64,000 nucleotides of DNA from Streptomyces gelaticus (lineage in GTDB: Bacteria > Actinomycetota > Actinomycetes > Streptomycetales > Streptomycetaceae): NCBI RefSeq assembly GCF_014649535.1, contig NZ_BMTF01000004.1, positions 176,900 through 240,899 of the forward strand. Direction: 5' to 3'. Below the pieces are notes generated by a model. It was not told the DNA's origin, made no database searches, and worked only from the letters and a program-made list of their open reading frames with translations. The stretch's first letter is position 1; each line of letters begins with the position of its first letter. This document shows, one piece after another, positions 1-10,030 of this stretch. The position numbers and the translations under genes are program-made.

Positions 1-44
1 CTGAAACCGTACCACGACGCGAGGGCGAGCCTTTACCGGGTTAC

Positions 45-3026
45 TCAGCCACCGGTTTCAGCACCATCGGGTTTGTTCTTTTTGTCCGAACCGGTCGCGC
101 TGTCCGTGGCCTTCGCACCGCCCGTGCTGTTCGCACTGCCCGACTTGGGCTGGGCGGCCGCCGCACGCTGCAACGCATCCTGCAGATCCGCCTGCGCCTT
201 GCCGTAGGCGGTCCAGTCCTGTTCCTTCAGGGCCGCCTGGCCCTCGGAGTAGGCCTTCTGCGCGTCCGCGATCGCCTTCTTCAGCGCCGCGTCACCGGTG
301 GCCGGTGGCTGCGTGGACTCGCCCGGGGGCCGGGTGGTGTCCGTCGGCGGATGCGTGGTGCCGGAGTCCGTCACTCCGAAGACCGCGTTGAGCGCCTCCC
401 CGAGGCTGTTCTCGAAGACGGTCTTCGACCCGTACGAGGCGGCGACCTTGCGCAGCAGCGGATAGTTCTGCGTGCCACCGCGCGTGTACACCGGCTCGAT
501 GTAGAGGAAGCCTCCCTCCAGCGGCACGGTCAGCAGGTTGCCGTACTCGATGTCGGAGTCGGTTCCCTTCAGGTTTCTCACGAACTCGGCGACGTCGTCG
601 TTGCCGTTGAGCTCACTCTGTACCTGCCCGGGGCCCTTCACCGTGGTGGTGACTCTCAGCAGCCTTATCTTGCCGTAGTCCTTGCTGGCCGCGTCCGCGT
701 CCACCGCCATGAACGCCCCGAGGTCGGGCCGCCCCTTCGGGGTGAATGTCGTCGTCAGCGAGAACTTCTGGGCCGGCTGGTCCGGCATCTTTATGCTCAG
801 GTAGTACGGCGGGACGGCACCGGACTCCTTTTTGGTCGGGTCGTCCGGGACCTGCCACGCGTCACTGCCGCTGTAGAACTGCGCGGGGTTCGTGACGTGG
901 TAGCGGGTGAGCAGTTCGCGCTGCACCTTGAACAGGTCCTGCGGGTAGCGCAGGTGGTCCATGAGCTCCTGCGGAATGTCCGCCCTGGGCTCCACGGTCC
1001 CCGGGAACGCCTTGCGCCAGGTCTTGAGGACGGGGTCCTCGGTGTCCCACTCGTAGAGCTTGACCTTGCCGTCGTACGCGTCGACGGTGGCCTTCACCGA
1101 GTTGCGGATGTAGTTGACCTGGTTCTGCTGGGCGACGACCGCGCGCTGGTTGGTGGTCAGCGAGTCGGCCGTGGTGTCGCCGAGCGTCGTGCGCGAGGCG
1201 TACGGGTAGCCGTTGGTGGTGGTGTACGCGTCGACGACCCACTGGATGCGGCCGTTCACCACGGCCGGGTAGGCGTCGCCGTCGATGGTCAGCCACGGGG
1301 CAACCGCCTCGACGCGCTCCTTGGGCGTGCGGTTGTAGAGAATCCGCGAACCGTCGCCGATGGCTCCCGAGTAGAGGATCTGCGGCTCGCTGAACGCCAC
1401 CGCGTACGCGGCGCGGTTGAAGGCGTTGGAGAGACTGACCCCGCTGTTGCCCTGGTAGCTGGTGGTCTTCTCGCCGTCCTCCTCGTAGTCGAGCTCCTTC
1501 TGGGGCCCGCCGACGATGGAGTACTGCTCCGTCTTCTCGCCGTAGTAGATCTGCTGCTCGTACTTGCCGAGCTCACCGCTGGTCGGCAGACCGGACTCGG
1601 TGAAGTCCGGGGATCCCTTCGGGTTCTTGCCGGTCGTCGTGCCCCGGGCCGCGATGGCACCGTAGCCGTGGGTGTAGGTGAAGTGGTCGTTGATCCAGTT
1701 GCGCTTGGGGATGCCGTCGAGGTTGAGCTCGCGCAGACCGATGACCGTGTCCTGGTCCTTGCCGGCGGCGTCCTTGTAGCGGTCGACGTCCAGCGTCTTG
1801 GGAAACTGGTAGTAGTTCCTCTTCTGCTGGAGCTGCTGGAAGGCCGGGGAGACGACGTTGGGGTCCATCACCCGGTAGCTGGCGGCGTCGTTCGCGCCGG
1901 CGCGCAGCTTGGCGTCGTCGTCCGTCGTGCTCTTGCCCGAGTAGTCGTCGACCTGCGCGTTGTCGATGTCGTACGCGTCACGCGTCGCTTCGATGTTCTT
2001 CCGGATGAACGGCGCTTCCTTGGCCTGCTCGTTCGGCTGGACCTGGAACTTCTGCACGATCGCGGGGTACAGCCCGCCGATCAGGATCGCCGAGAGCACC
2101 ATCAGGCCGAAGCCGATCACCGGGAGCTGCCAGGTGCGGCGCCAGAGCGTCGCGAAGAACAGGACGGCGCAGATCGCGGCGATGCAGAACAGGATGGTCT
2201 TCGCCGGCAGATAGGCGTTGGCATCGACGTACCGCAGGCCCGTCCAGTTGTCCGTGGCCTTGAAGTCGCTGGACTTCACGGCCAGGCCGTACCGGTCGAG
2301 CCAGTAGGCCACGGCCTTCAGCGAGACGAAGACGCCGAGCAGCACCGACAGATGGCCGGTGGCCGCACCGGTCGCCCGCGCGCCGGGGCTGGTGACGCGC
2401 AGCCCGCCGTACAGGTAGTGGGTCATGGCGGCGGCGATCAGCGAGAGCACCGTGGCCGCGAAACCGAAGCCCAGCAGGAAGCGGTACCAGGGCAGGTCGA
2501 AGGCGTAGAAGGACACGTCCAGATGGAACTGGGGGTCCTTCTGCCCGAACGCCACGCCGTTCACATACATCAGCCAGGTACGCCACTGGCCGGAGGCGGA
2601 CGCTCCGGCGATCAGCCCGACGAGCGCGGTGATCGCGAGCAGCACCCACTTCTTGTGCGGGGCGAGGCTCATCCGGTAGCGGTCCAGGCTCTGCTGTTCC
2701 AGGGACATCGCACTCAGCGGCGGCCGGAGCCGGTGCGCGAGCCAGATGTTCAGGCCGACGGCTACGGCCATCAGCAGGCCGAAGACCAGGAACAGGCCGA
2801 TCTTGGTCCACAGGGTGGTGGTGAAGACGGACGAATACGCGACCGACCGGTACCAGAGCCAGTCCGTCCAGAACCCGGCGAACATGACGAACGCCATGGC
2901 GAGAACCGCCAGGACGCCCAGTGTCATGAGCAGGGTACGGGCACGCCGGGACGGGCGGCCGACTCTGATCCGTGGCCCGGTCGGGCCTCCGCCGCGGTCC
3001 GGCATCTGGAAAGCCAACGTGCGCAC
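45..3026 (-). CDS. UPF0182 family large membrane protein
   Basis: This 993-residue protein has a basic N-terminus followed by about seven hydrophobic segments in the first 330 residues (the first near residues 32-52), then a long soluble region probably outside the membrane, and a Thr/Pro/Ala/Lys-rich low-complexity tail. Length and layout match the UPF0182 family found across actinobacteria; the biochemical function is unknown. The GTG start at 3026 lacks a clear Shine-Dalgarno; an ATG seven codons later (3005) is possible. It is divergent from the PPA1309-like gene, with about 116 bp between them for promoters. The first 44 bases of the window, downstream of its stop, hold nothing I can identify. 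An M. tuberculosis counterpart (Rv3193c, from memory) also sits beside a PDZ/Lon-like gene. Confidence 0.93.
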   Translation of the reverse strand: MRTLAFQMPDRGGGPTGPRIRVGRPSRRARTLLMTLGVLAVLAMAFVMFAGFWTDWLWYRSVAYSSVFTTTLWTKIGLFLVFGLLMAVAVGLNIWLAHRLRPPLSAMSLEQQSLDRYRMSLAPHKKWVLLAITALVGLIAGASASGQWRTWLMYVNGVAFGQKDPQFHLDVSFYAFDLPWYRFLLGFGFAATVLSLIAAAMTHYLYGGLRVTSPGARATGAATGHLSVLLGVFVSLKAVAYWLDRYGLAVKSSDFKATDNWTGLRYVDANAYLPAKTILFCIAAICAVLFFATLWRRTWQLPVIGFGLMVLSAILIGGLYPAIVQKFQVQPNEQAKEAPFIRKNIEATRDAYDIDNAQVDDYSGKSTTDDDAKLRAGANDAASYRVMDPNVVSPAFQQLQQKRNYYQFPKTLDVDRYKDAAGKDQDTVIGLRELNLDGIPKRNWINDHFTYTHGYGAIAARGTTTGKNPKGSPDFTESGLPTSGELGKYEQQIYYGEKTEQYSIVGGPQKELDYEEDGEKTTSYQGNSGVSLSNAFNRAAYAVAFSEPQILYSGAIGDGSRILYNRTPKERVEAVAPWLTIDGDAYPAVVNGRIQWVVDAYTTTNGYPYASRTTLGDTTADSLTTNQRAVVAQQNQVNYIRNSVKATVDAYDGKVKLYEWDTEDPVLKTWRKAFPGTVEPRADIPQELMDHLRYPQDLFKVQRELLTRYHVTNPAQFYSGSDAWQVPDDPTKKESGAVPPYYLSIKMPDQPAQKFSLTTTFTPKGRPDLGAFMAVDADAASKDYGKIRLLRVTTTVKGPGQVQSELNGNDDVAEFVRNLKGTDSDIEYGNLLTVPLEGGFLYIEPVYTRGGTQNYPLLRKVAASYGSKTVFENSLGEALNAVFGVTDSGTTHPPTDTTRPPGESTQPPATGDAALKKAIADAQKAYSEGQAALKEQDWTAYGKAQADLQDALQRAAAAQPKSGSANSTGGAKATDSATGSDKKNKPDGAETGG

Positions 3027-3142
3027 CTCGAAGTTCGCGGGTCGTGTGAAGCGGGCCCAGCGATCGTAGAGCCCACCTATGCAACTTACTGAGGCTTTAC
3101 CTAGTTCCCGCTCCCGGGGCGGAAGGAGGCAGGATATTGACC

Positions 3143-3703
3143 ATGCCCAACGTTTCCCCCTCAGGCCCTCCGATGGCCGCGAGCCCGCTCACCGTCGCCG
3201 TGCTCGAAATCGACGAGTACATCTCCGGCCTCGGCTGGGACCAGCCGGCCCGGCTGTTCGCCCTGGTCGACACCGCCAAGCTGCGGGTCCAGGAGCCCGG
3301 CCTGGCGGCCCAGCTCGGTCTGGACAGCGCCGATTCCCCGTCCGCCCCCCTGACCCCCATCGAGCAGGACGAGCTGCCGCCGGGGACCGCCCTGGACGAG
3401 TTCCTCGCCACGATCGCCTGGCCCGACGCGGTGATCGGATGCGCGCTGACGGTGGAGCGGCTGATGCTGCCGCCGTCCGCCGAGGCCTCGGTGCCCGAGG
3501 GGCTCAGCGACGCACAGCTGACCAAGTGGGTCGCCAAGCACCCGGAGCGCCAGGAGGTGCGGATGACCGTGGCGGTCCTGCGGGACGGTACGCGTGAGTC
3601 GGCCGTACGGCTTCGCGCGAAGGACACCCCGAGCGAGGTGCGGACCGGTGCCGGTCTGGTGCCCGGGCTGGCCGACGCCCTGGCCGCGACCTTCGAGGCC
3701 TGA
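3143..3703 (+). CDS. PPA1309 family protein
   Basis: This is an acidic, cytoplasmic 186-residue protein without signal peptide or membrane segment. It resembles the conserved actinobacterial PPA1309 family, whose role is unknown. The ATG at 3143 lies 13 nt after a perfect AGGAGG (3124-3129). A TTG at 3137 has better spacing (7 nt), so the true start may be two codons upstream. It is divergent from the UPF0182 gene and convergent with the PDZ/Lon gene, from which a short G/C hairpin separates it. Confidence 0.85.
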   Translation: MPNVSPSGPPMAASPLTVAVLEIDEYISGLGWDQPARLFALVDTAKLRVQEPGLAAQLGLDSADSPSAPLTPIEQDELPPGTALDEFLATIAWPDAVIGCALTVERLMLPPSAEASVPEGLSDAQLTKWVAKHPERQEVRMTVAVLRDGTRESAVRLRAKDTPSEVRTGAGLVPGLADALAATFEA

Positions 3704-3709
3704 TCCGTC

Positions 3710-3729
3710 GCGTCCCCCGCAGGGGGCGC
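3710..3729. terminator. Short G/C-rich hairpin between convergent genes
   Basis: A CCCCC/GGGGG core flanked by GCG/CGC forms a compact hairpin in the 28-bp gap between the convergent PPA1309-like and PDZ/Lon genes. There is no U-tract, so it is only a candidate bidirectional terminator. Confidence 0.4.
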
Positions 3730-3731
3730 GG

Positions 3732-4820
3732 TCAGCCTGCCGAGCAGCTCGGCAGCCCGGCCGTGTCCCCCGCCCGGATCTTCTCCAGCGACTTCTTCGC
3801 GTCGTCGATCGTCTTCACCTTCACCAGCGTGAGCCCGCTCGGGGTGTCGGACGCGGCGGCCCTGCAGTTCTCGTCCGGTGTCAGGAAGTACCTGGCTCCG
3901 GCGTTGCGCGCGCCGACCAGCTTCATGTTGATGCCGCCGATCGGGCCGACCTTGCCCTTGTCGTCGATCGTTCCGGTGCCCGCGATGAACTTGCCGCCCG
4001 TGAGCTTGCCGGGTGTCAGCTTGTCGACGATGCCCAGCGAGAACATCAGACCCGCGCTCGGGCCGCCGACATCGGCGAGCTTGATGTCGATCCGGAACGG
4101 GAACGTGTGGTCGGTCCCGGCCTGGATGCCGACGATCGCGCGGTTCTCCTTGGGGGCCTTCGCCGTGGTGATGACGATCTTCCGGCTGCCCTCGGGCTCC
4201 TTGCCGGCCTTCTCGGCCGCCTGGGCCGTGCGGGCCGGGATGATCGTGAACGTGACCTGCTCGCCGGGGTCGTGCCGGGTGACGAGCTTCGCGACGTCCT
4301 CGGGCTGCCTGACGGGGGTGCCGTCGACCTGCTTGATCACGTCGCCCGCATGCAGCTTGCCCTGGGCGGGACTGCCCTTGACGACCGTCGAGACCACGAC
4401 GCGCGACGCCACCGGGATGCCCAGTTCGGTCAGCGCGGCGACCTTGGCGCTCTCCTGGGACTGGCTGAACTCCTCGGCGTTCTCCTGCGTGGACTCCTGC
4501 TCGGTCTTGCCGTCGGGGTAGAGCGTGTCGTGCGGCACGACCACGCTGTCATGGGCCAGCCAGCCGGCGACGGCCTCGACGAGATTCATGTTGTAGTCGG
4601 CGCCGGTGACCCTGACCGTCGTCATATTGAGGTTGCCGGACGTCGGGTACGTCTTGTGCCCGGAAATCTGCAGGACGGGTTCGCCGCCGACCTTGCCCAG
4701 AGTGTTCACGGTCGGGCCGGGGGACATCTCCGAATACGGCACTTTGATCAGCACGCCTGCGCAGAGCAGCGCGATGAGGATCAGGGTGGAGGCGAGCATC
4801 GTCGCGGTGCGGCGTGGCAT
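3732..4820 (-). CDS. PDZ and Lon-like (S16) membrane-anchored serine protease
   Basis: The 362-residue protein has an N-terminal membrane anchor (about residues 8-28), a PDZ domain (about 135-215) and a C-terminal Lon-type proteolytic domain (about 225-345). The Ser/Lys dyad is visible: Ser255 in GGPSAG and Lys300 in GGINMK. The protease domain is predicted to face outward. This matches the YlbL/Rv3194c-type family. There is no Shine-Dalgarno; instead TACTGT lies six nt before the ATG, the spacing expected of a leaderless transcript. Upstream on the same strand are a tiny membrane protein and moaE. Confidence 0.92.
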   Translation of the reverse strand: MPRRTATMLASTLILIALLCAGVLIKVPYSEMSPGPTVNTLGKVGGEPVLQISGHKTYPTSGNLNMTTVRVTGADYNMNLVEAVAGWLAHDSVVVPHDTLYPDGKTEQESTQENAEEFSQSQESAKVAALTELGIPVASRVVVSTVVKGSPAQGKLHAGDVIKQVDGTPVRQPEDVAKLVTRHDPGEQVTFTIIPARTAQAAEKAGKEPEGSRKIVITTAKAPKENRAIVGIQAGTDHTFPFRIDIKLADVGGPSAGLMFSLGIVDKLTPGKLTGGKFIAGTGTIDDKGKVGPIGGINMKLVGARNAGARYFLTPDENCRAAASDTPSGLTLVKVKTIDDAKKSLEKIRAGDTAGLPSCSAG

Positions 4821-4963
4821 GGAACGACAGTACGGGAAGGGTCTGTCAGTGCACCGCCGGGGCCGGGCCGCGCGAGGCCGGAAACCGGGCTCGGTCCGCG
4901 CCGGAGCGCGTCGACGGTCGGAGCCGCGATGCGGATCGGCGACTGTGCACGCGCGACGAAATG

Positions 4964-5134
4964 TCAGGCGGCATCGGAACCGGAATGCGACTTCTCCATC
5001 GCCTCGCGGAACCTGGCATAGCCGGCTAGTTCGGTGACATCGCCGGTCGTTCGATTGCGGGTGGCCCAGCTTCCCCATATCGCAGCGCCGAGCACAGCGA
5101 AAAGCGGAATCAGCAACCAGGCAAGTGCTGCCAT
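4964..5134 (-). CDS. Small single-pass membrane protein (56 aa)
   Basis: An open frame of 56 codons starts at ATG 5134, five nt after a strong GGGAGG. It encodes one N-terminal hydrophobic helix (about residues 2-22, with three Trp) followed by a charged cytoplasmic tail containing the segment ELAGYARFREAMEK. The ribosome binding site, transmembrane helix and G/C-rich third codon positions support it as a real gene. It lies between moaE and the PDZ/Lon protease on the same strand, so it may be co-expressed with either. I do not recognise a family or function. Confidence 0.7.
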   Translation of the reverse strand: MAALAWLLIPLFAVLGAAIWGSWATRNRTTGDVTELAGYARFREAMEKSHSGSDAA

Positions 5135-5262
5135 TACGACCTCCCTACCCCATGAGCGACCGCAACTGACCGATCAGCAGATTAACCGTCTGGAGAACCT
5201 ACGCTCACGGCAGGGGTGGAGTTACGCAAATCGGACCGAATGGCCTCCTGGCCGACTTGCGC

Positions 5263-5724
<462 letters not shown>

Positions 5725-5733
5725 GAGGCCCAT

Positions 5734-5749
5734 GGTGCCGTACGGCACC
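5734..5749. promoter_or_regulatory. Perfect 16-bp palindrome upstream of moaE
   Basis: GGTGCCGTACGGCACC is a perfect inverted repeat with no spacer. It ends one base before the alternative moaE ATG at 5733 and ten bases before the preferred one. It could be a repressor site or an RNA hairpin covering the start. No regulator gene is adjacent. Confidence 0.35.
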
Positions 5750-5842
5750 GACAACGCGGAACAGCCCTTTCCACCGGCGGGCCGCCCCTGACCTTGGAGC
5801 TTTCTGCAGAAGCCCGTGGGAGAACGAGGTCCGGGGCGACTC

Positions 5843-6985
5843 TCAGATGCGGCGGCGGGCCTTGCGGGCGCGGCGGACCAGGGCGGCGGTGCCGAGCAGT
5901 GCCACGGTCGCGCCGGCGGCACCCGCCGCGGTGGCGTCCTTGCGGCCCAGGCGGCGTCCGGCGACGGTGTGCCGGCCCTCGACCTCTTCGAGGAGGGCGG
6001 CGAGCACTTCCTCGTTGGTCCAGCTCGGGCGCCATCCCACGTCGTGCAGCCGGCTCACGCTGACCACCCAGGGATGCATCGTGTACGCCAGATCACCCGC
6101 CGGGGACGGGGTGAGGCCGATCCGGTGCAGGCGGGCGGCGGCGCCCAGGGCCACGGCGGAGGGCAGTTCCATCCGGCGGACACCGCTGAGCTCCTCGACC
6201 TCCTCCTGCTCCAGCCAGCCGTCGCAGCCGACCGCGAACTCGCCGTCGATCTTCTCGAGCGCGGCGTACTCCAGGGCCGTGACCAGGTCGTCGACATGAC
6301 AGAACTGCCAGGCCGGACGCGATCCGGCGACGACCAGGAGGCGCGGCGACTCGAAGTAGCGGGTCAGCGCGGTATCCGTACCGCCGACCAGGACCGTGGG
6401 CCGGACCACGGTCACATTGAGTCCGGGGTGGGCGCGGGGCGCCCGGCGGCCGAGCCGTTCGATCTCCAGGAGGTCGCCGACGCCGGTGGCCTCGGCCGTG
6501 GCGCGCAGTTCGGCGTCCTCGGCGAGCGGGATGTCGTTGTCGGGCAGCGCCCCGTAGACCATCGCCGATGTGCACAGCACGACCCGGTGGACGCCGACGG
6601 CCGCGGCGGCCGTCAGCACGGTCTGGGTGCCGCGCACGTTGTACGCGGTGCGGGCGCCGGGGTCGGTCTCCAGGTCGAGATCGAGTGCGAGATGCACCAC
6701 GACATCCGCGCCGCGCAGTTTCTCCGCGATGGCGGGGTCACGGACGTCGAGGATGTGCCAGGTCGCCTCGGAGACCTCTCCGCGGCGCTCGTCGATGGCG
6801 ATGACCTGCTTGATCTCCTCCGATGCCGCGAGGCGTGCGGTGAGCAGCTCGCCCACGCCCGTCGCGGCTCCGGTGACCGCGACGACGGGGCCGCGGCTCC
6901 GGGAGCGGTTCTTTTCTGGTTTGTTCTCGGTCGAGGGGGCGGACAGGTTTCGCGCTGCGCGAACCTGAGGATCTGGGGAACTCAC
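5843..6985 (-). CDS. NAD-dependent epimerase/dehydratase (extended SDR)
   Basis: This 380-residue protein is a Rossmann-fold extended SDR. The dinucleotide site is AVTGAATGVGE near residue 36, the catalytic Ser region is VLCTSAMVYGA, and VRPTVLVGG follows, as in nucleotide-sugar epimerases. A C-terminal extension has a hydrophobic stretch (TVALLGTAALV) and a basic end, suggesting weak membrane attachment. GTG at 6985 follows GGAGA by eight nt. The substrate cannot be told from sequence. It is divergent from the zincin_2 gene, with 193 bp between them. Confidence 0.85.
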   Translation of the reverse strand: MSSPDPQVRAARNLSAPSTENKPEKNRSRSRGPVVAVTGAATGVGELLTARLAASEEIKQVIAIDERRGEVSEATWHILDVRDPAIAEKLRGADVVVHLALDLDLETDPGARTAYNVRGTQTVLTAAAAVGVHRVVLCTSAMVYGALPDNDIPLAEDAELRATAEATGVGDLLEIERLGRRAPRAHPGLNVTVVRPTVLVGGTDTALTRYFESPRLLVVAGSRPAWQFCHVDDLVTALEYAALEKIDGEFAVGCDGWLEQEEVEELSGVRRMELPSAVALGAAARLHRIGLTPSPAGDLAYTMHPWVVSVSRLHDVGWRPSWTNEEVLAALLEEVEGRHTVAGRRLGRKDATAAGAAGATVALLGTAALVRRARKARRRI

Positions 6986-7178
6986 CGGGCGTCTCCAGCG
7001 GTTGTCTTCAGTACGTACCCGAATGACGCGTGCGTACCAGGTGGCGTCCATCCTGCCGCAGGCCGGAAGCAGGCGGAGCACTGAGGCCCTGAGCGGACTT
7101 TTGGTGTCTACGCTGGATGGTGATGTCGGGCAGTCGCCGTCGGTTCGAGCCGGCGGCCCTACGAGCCGAGGAAACCCC

Positions 7179-8639
7179 GTGAGTGACACCCCATTCGGAT
7201 TCGGCCTTCCGCCGGAGGAGCCGGACAACGGCGACGAGGGCAAGAAGAAGGACCCCACCGGAGGTGGGCAGGGCTCGGGCGGGCCGGCGAACCCGTTCGG
7301 CTTCGGGCCCGGCGCGGGCGGGGACAACCCGTTCGCGGCGATGTTCGGCTCGATGAACCCCAATGACCTGGGCGCCGCCTTCCAGCAGCTCGGCCAGATG
7401 CTGAGCTACGAGGGCGGTCCCGTGAACTGGGACATGGCCAAGCAGATCGCCCGCCAGACGGTCTCGCAGGGCACGCCGGACGGCACGAAGGACGCCAGCG
7501 TCGGCCCGACCGAGCGGTCCGCGGTCGATGAGGCGCTGCGTCTCGCCGACCTCTGGCTGGACGGCGTGACGTCGCTGCCCTCCGGTTCGGTCTCGACCGT
7601 GGCGTGGAGCCGTGCGGAGTGGGTCGAGGCGTCCCTTCCGGCCTGGCAGAAGCTGGTCGACCCGGTGGCGGAGCGCGTCGGTCTCGCCATGGGCGACGTG
7701 CTGCCCGAGGAGATGCAGGCGATGGCCGGCCCGCTGATCGGCATGATGCGGTCGATGGGCGGCGCGATGTTCGGCCAGCAGATCGGCCAGGCCGTCGGCG
7801 TGCTGGCGGGCGAGGTGGTCGGTTCGACCGACATCGGCCTCCCGCTGGGCCCGGCGGGCAAGGCCGCGCTCCTTCCGCTGAACGTGGAGCGCTTCGGCAA
7901 GGACCTCAGCGTGCCGCAGGACGAGGTGCGGCTGTATCTCGCCCTGCGCGAGGCCGCCCATCAGCGCCTCTTCGCCCATGTCCCGTGGCTGCGCTCGCAC
8001 CTGTTCGGCGCCGTCGAGGGGTATGCGCGCGGAATCAAGGTCGACACCAGCAAGCTGGAGGACGTGGTCGGCCAGTTCGACCCCTCGCAGCCCGAGCAGC
8101 TCCAGGACGCCCTTCAGCAGGGCATGTTCCAGCCGGAGGACACGCCCGAGCAGAAGGCCGCCCTGGCCCGGCTGGAGACGGCACTCGCGCTGGTCGAGGG
8201 CTGGGTGGACGCCGTGGTCCACGAGGCCGCGAAGTCCCGTCTGACCTCGGCGGACGCGCTGCGCGAGACGATGCGCAGGCGCCGCGCCTCCGGAGGCCCC
8301 GCCGAGCAGACCTTCGCCACGCTCATCGGCCTTCAGCTGCGTCCGCGCCGGCTGCGTGACGCCTCGCGCCTGTGGGCGTCCCTCACCGACGCACGCGGGC
8401 TCGACGGGCGCGACGCCCTGTGGGAGCACCCCGACATGCTGCCGACGGCCCAGGACCTGGACGATCCGGACGGCTTTGTGCACCACGAGCAGCTGGACTT
8501 CTCCGAACTGGACAAGATGCTCGGCGAGGCCGCCAAGGGCCCGCAGCAGCCCGCCGCGGAGGCGGACGGCAAGGACTCGCCCGGCACCGGGGAGCCCGAG
8601 GGCCGCGAGGACGACGGCAAGGGCGACACCGACCGGTGA
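7179..8639 (+). CDS. Zincin_2 / DUF2342 family putative metalloprotease
   Basis: This 486-residue protein matches the actinobacterial zincin_2 family, annotated as F420-biosynthesis-associated or zinc-dependent metalloprotease (Rv3195-like). The N-terminus is Gly/Asn/Phe-rich and low in complexity, the core is helical, and the tail is acidic. The presumed active-site helix reads REAAHQRLFAHVPW, not a textbook HExxH, so catalysis is unproven. GTG 7179 follows GAGGAAA with good spacing. Its stop overlaps the start of the NUDIX gene (GTGA), so the two are probably translationally coupled. Confidence 0.88.
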   Translation: MSDTPFGFGLPPEEPDNGDEGKKKDPTGGGQGSGGPANPFGFGPGAGGDNPFAAMFGSMNPNDLGAAFQQLGQMLSYEGGPVNWDMAKQIARQTVSQGTPDGTKDASVGPTERSAVDEALRLADLWLDGVTSLPSGSVSTVAWSRAEWVEASLPAWQKLVDPVAERVGLAMGDVLPEEMQAMAGPLIGMMRSMGGAMFGQQIGQAVGVLAGEVVGSTDIGLPLGPAGKAALLPLNVERFGKDLSVPQDEVRLYLALREAAHQRLFAHVPWLRSHLFGAVEGYARGIKVDTSKLEDVVGQFDPSQPEQLQDALQQGMFQPEDTPEQKAALARLETALALVEGWVDAVVHEAAKSRLTSADALRETMRRRRASGGPAEQTFATLIGLQLRPRRLRDASRLWASLTDARGLDGRDALWEHPDMLPTAQDLDDPDGFVHHEQLDFSELDKMLGEAAKGPQQPAAEADGKDSPGTGEPEGREDDGKGDTDR

Positions 8640-9184
8640 GCCTGTACGACGACGCCGTCCTCGTACTGAAGGGGTACGGGAATCCGGCGGACCGGGGCCA
8701 GGACGAGCTGCGCCAGGTCTATCTCGACCATCTGGCCCGGCATCCGGACGGCATGTGGAAGGCCTGCGAAGCGGGCCATCTGACGGCCAGCGCGCTGGTC
8801 GTCGACCCCGAGCGCGGCCGGGTCCTGCTCACGCTCCACCGCAAGCTCCGGATGTGGCTGCAGATGGGCGGGCACTGCGAGCCCGAGGACGCCTCGCTCG
8901 CCACCGCCGCACTGCGGGAGGCGACCGAGGAGTCCGGCATCACCGGCCTGACCCTGCTCGCGGGCGGCCCGGTGACGCTGGACCGCCACACGATCCCGGC
9001 GCCCTGCCACTGGCATCTGGATGTGCAGTACGTGGCACTGGCGCCCTCGGGCGCGACGGAGCAGATCAGCGACGAGTCACTGGACCTGCGCTGGTTCACG
9101 TACGACGAGGTCGCCTCGGTGGCCGACGCATCGGTCGTACGGCTGACGGAGCGCGCCCGCTCCGAGCTGGAGCAGCGCCGGTAG
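8636..9184 (+). CDS. NUDIX hydrolase
   Basis: A 182-residue protein with a complete Nudix box (GHCEPEDASLATAALREATE followed by ESG), which binds the metal and hydrolyses a nucleoside-diphosphate-linked substrate. The substrate is not predictable. The GTG start overlaps the upstream stop by four bases, a classic coupling arrangement, so the two products are made together. A strong hairpin follows before the convergent AIM24 operon. Confidence 0.9.
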   Translation: MSLYDDAVLVLKGYGNPADRGQDELRQVYLDHLARHPDGMWKACEAGHLTASALVVDPERGRVLLTLHRKLRMWLQMGGHCEPEDASLATAALREATEESGITGLTLLAGGPVTLDRHTIPAPCHWHLDVQYVALAPSGATEQISDESLDLRWFTYDEVASVADASVVRLTERARSELEQRR

Positions 9185-9196
9185 GAGCGGCCTGCG

Positions 9197-9241
9197 GCAC
9201 GGGTGAGGGGCGGTCTCCGCGGAGAGCCCCCTCTCCCGTGC
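9197..9241. terminator. Hairpin terminator between convergent operons
   Basis: GCACGGG (9197-9203) pairs with CCCGTGC (9235-9241), and the stem extends inward through GAGGGGC/GCCCCCTC with a mismatch. It lies between the NUDIX gene and the convergent AIM24 operon and could serve both strands. Confidence 0.5.
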
Positions 9242-9255
9242 CCGTGCGGCGTGGC

Positions 9256-10011
9256 TCAGTTCCAGGAGTTGTTCTGGTTCTGGCCGTGGGCGCCGCTCTG
9301 GCCCATTCCGTACTGGGCCCGGACGCCCTGGCCGATCTCGTGGTTCTGCGGGGGCAGCACCTCGCTCGGCTGGACCAGGGCGAAGCCCTGGCCGAGGAAG
9401 CTGAGCTCCCAGCCCTCGCCGGTGTTGCCGCGCCGCCGCCAGACGCCCGAGGAGTGCGTCTGGGCCTGCATCTGCACCCGCAGCGAGCTGGACCAGGCGA
9501 CGATCGCGTCGGCATCGGCATTGACGTACTTGTCCGGCGTGACCTGCATCATCAGCGGCTGGCCCGAGGTCATCAGGGCGACCTTGCCGGTGCCGGAGAT
9601 GTTGAGCTGGTACTTCCCGGTGCCCGAGATGCCGTACTGGCTGTCCACCGCGATGACCTCGGTGTTCAGCGAGGAGTCCAGCGCCAGGACGTAGGCGCTG
9701 TCGACCGTGATGCCGTCCCGGTCGACGTCCACGACGTGGATGTACTGCGCGAGGTTGGCGAAGTAGACGGTGCCCTGCCCGGAGCAGCGCATCAGGTCGA
9801 GGCCCTCACCGGTGTTCGCGCGGGCGCGGCGCTGCCCGTGGGACCGGTACTCGCCGTCGAACTCCATCAGCCCCTGGTACGCGACCATGGCGCCCTTGCG
9901 GGCGAGGATGTCGTCGTGGCCGGTCAGCGAGACCCGCAGGAGCTGCGGGTTCTGGACGGTGTACCGGTCCTGGGACTGCTGTTCCGTGTAGCTGAAAAGC
10001 GGACTCTGCAT
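9256..10011 (-). CDS. AIM24 family protein (third gene of operon)
   Basis: This 251-residue protein is a single AIM24 domain, a beta-rich fold named for a yeast mitochondrial protein. Family segments are visible: QLLRVSLTGHDDILARKGAM, GLDLMRCSGQGTVYFAN and a late GQGFALVQPSE. The C-terminus is Gln/Asn/Gly-rich. A strong GGGGGAGGAG precedes the ATG. It is last in a three-gene operon of related AIM24 proteins. The bacterial function is unknown; the linked TerD domain suggests envelope or metal-stress roles. Confidence 0.9.
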   Translation of the reverse strand: MQSPLFSYTEQQSQDRYTVQNPQLLRVSLTGHDDILARKGAMVAYQGLMEFDGEYRSHGQRRARANTGEGLDLMRCSGQGTVYFANLAQYIHVVDVDRDGITVDSAYVLALDSSLNTEVIAVDSQYGISGTGKYQLNISGTGKVALMTSGQPLMMQVTPDKYVNADADAIVAWSSSLRVQMQAQTHSSGVWRRRGNTGEGWELSFLGQGFALVQPSEVLPPQNHEIGQGVRAQYGMGQSGAHGQNQNNSWN

Positions 10012-10030
10012 GGTGTGTTCTCCTCCCCCG

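Noticed and set aside
351..3092. Long plus-strand open frame antisense to the UPF0182 gene
   Set aside because: Composition is Arg/Gly/Val-rich noise typical of the shadow frame of a high-G+C gene; the minus-strand protein is a clear family member.
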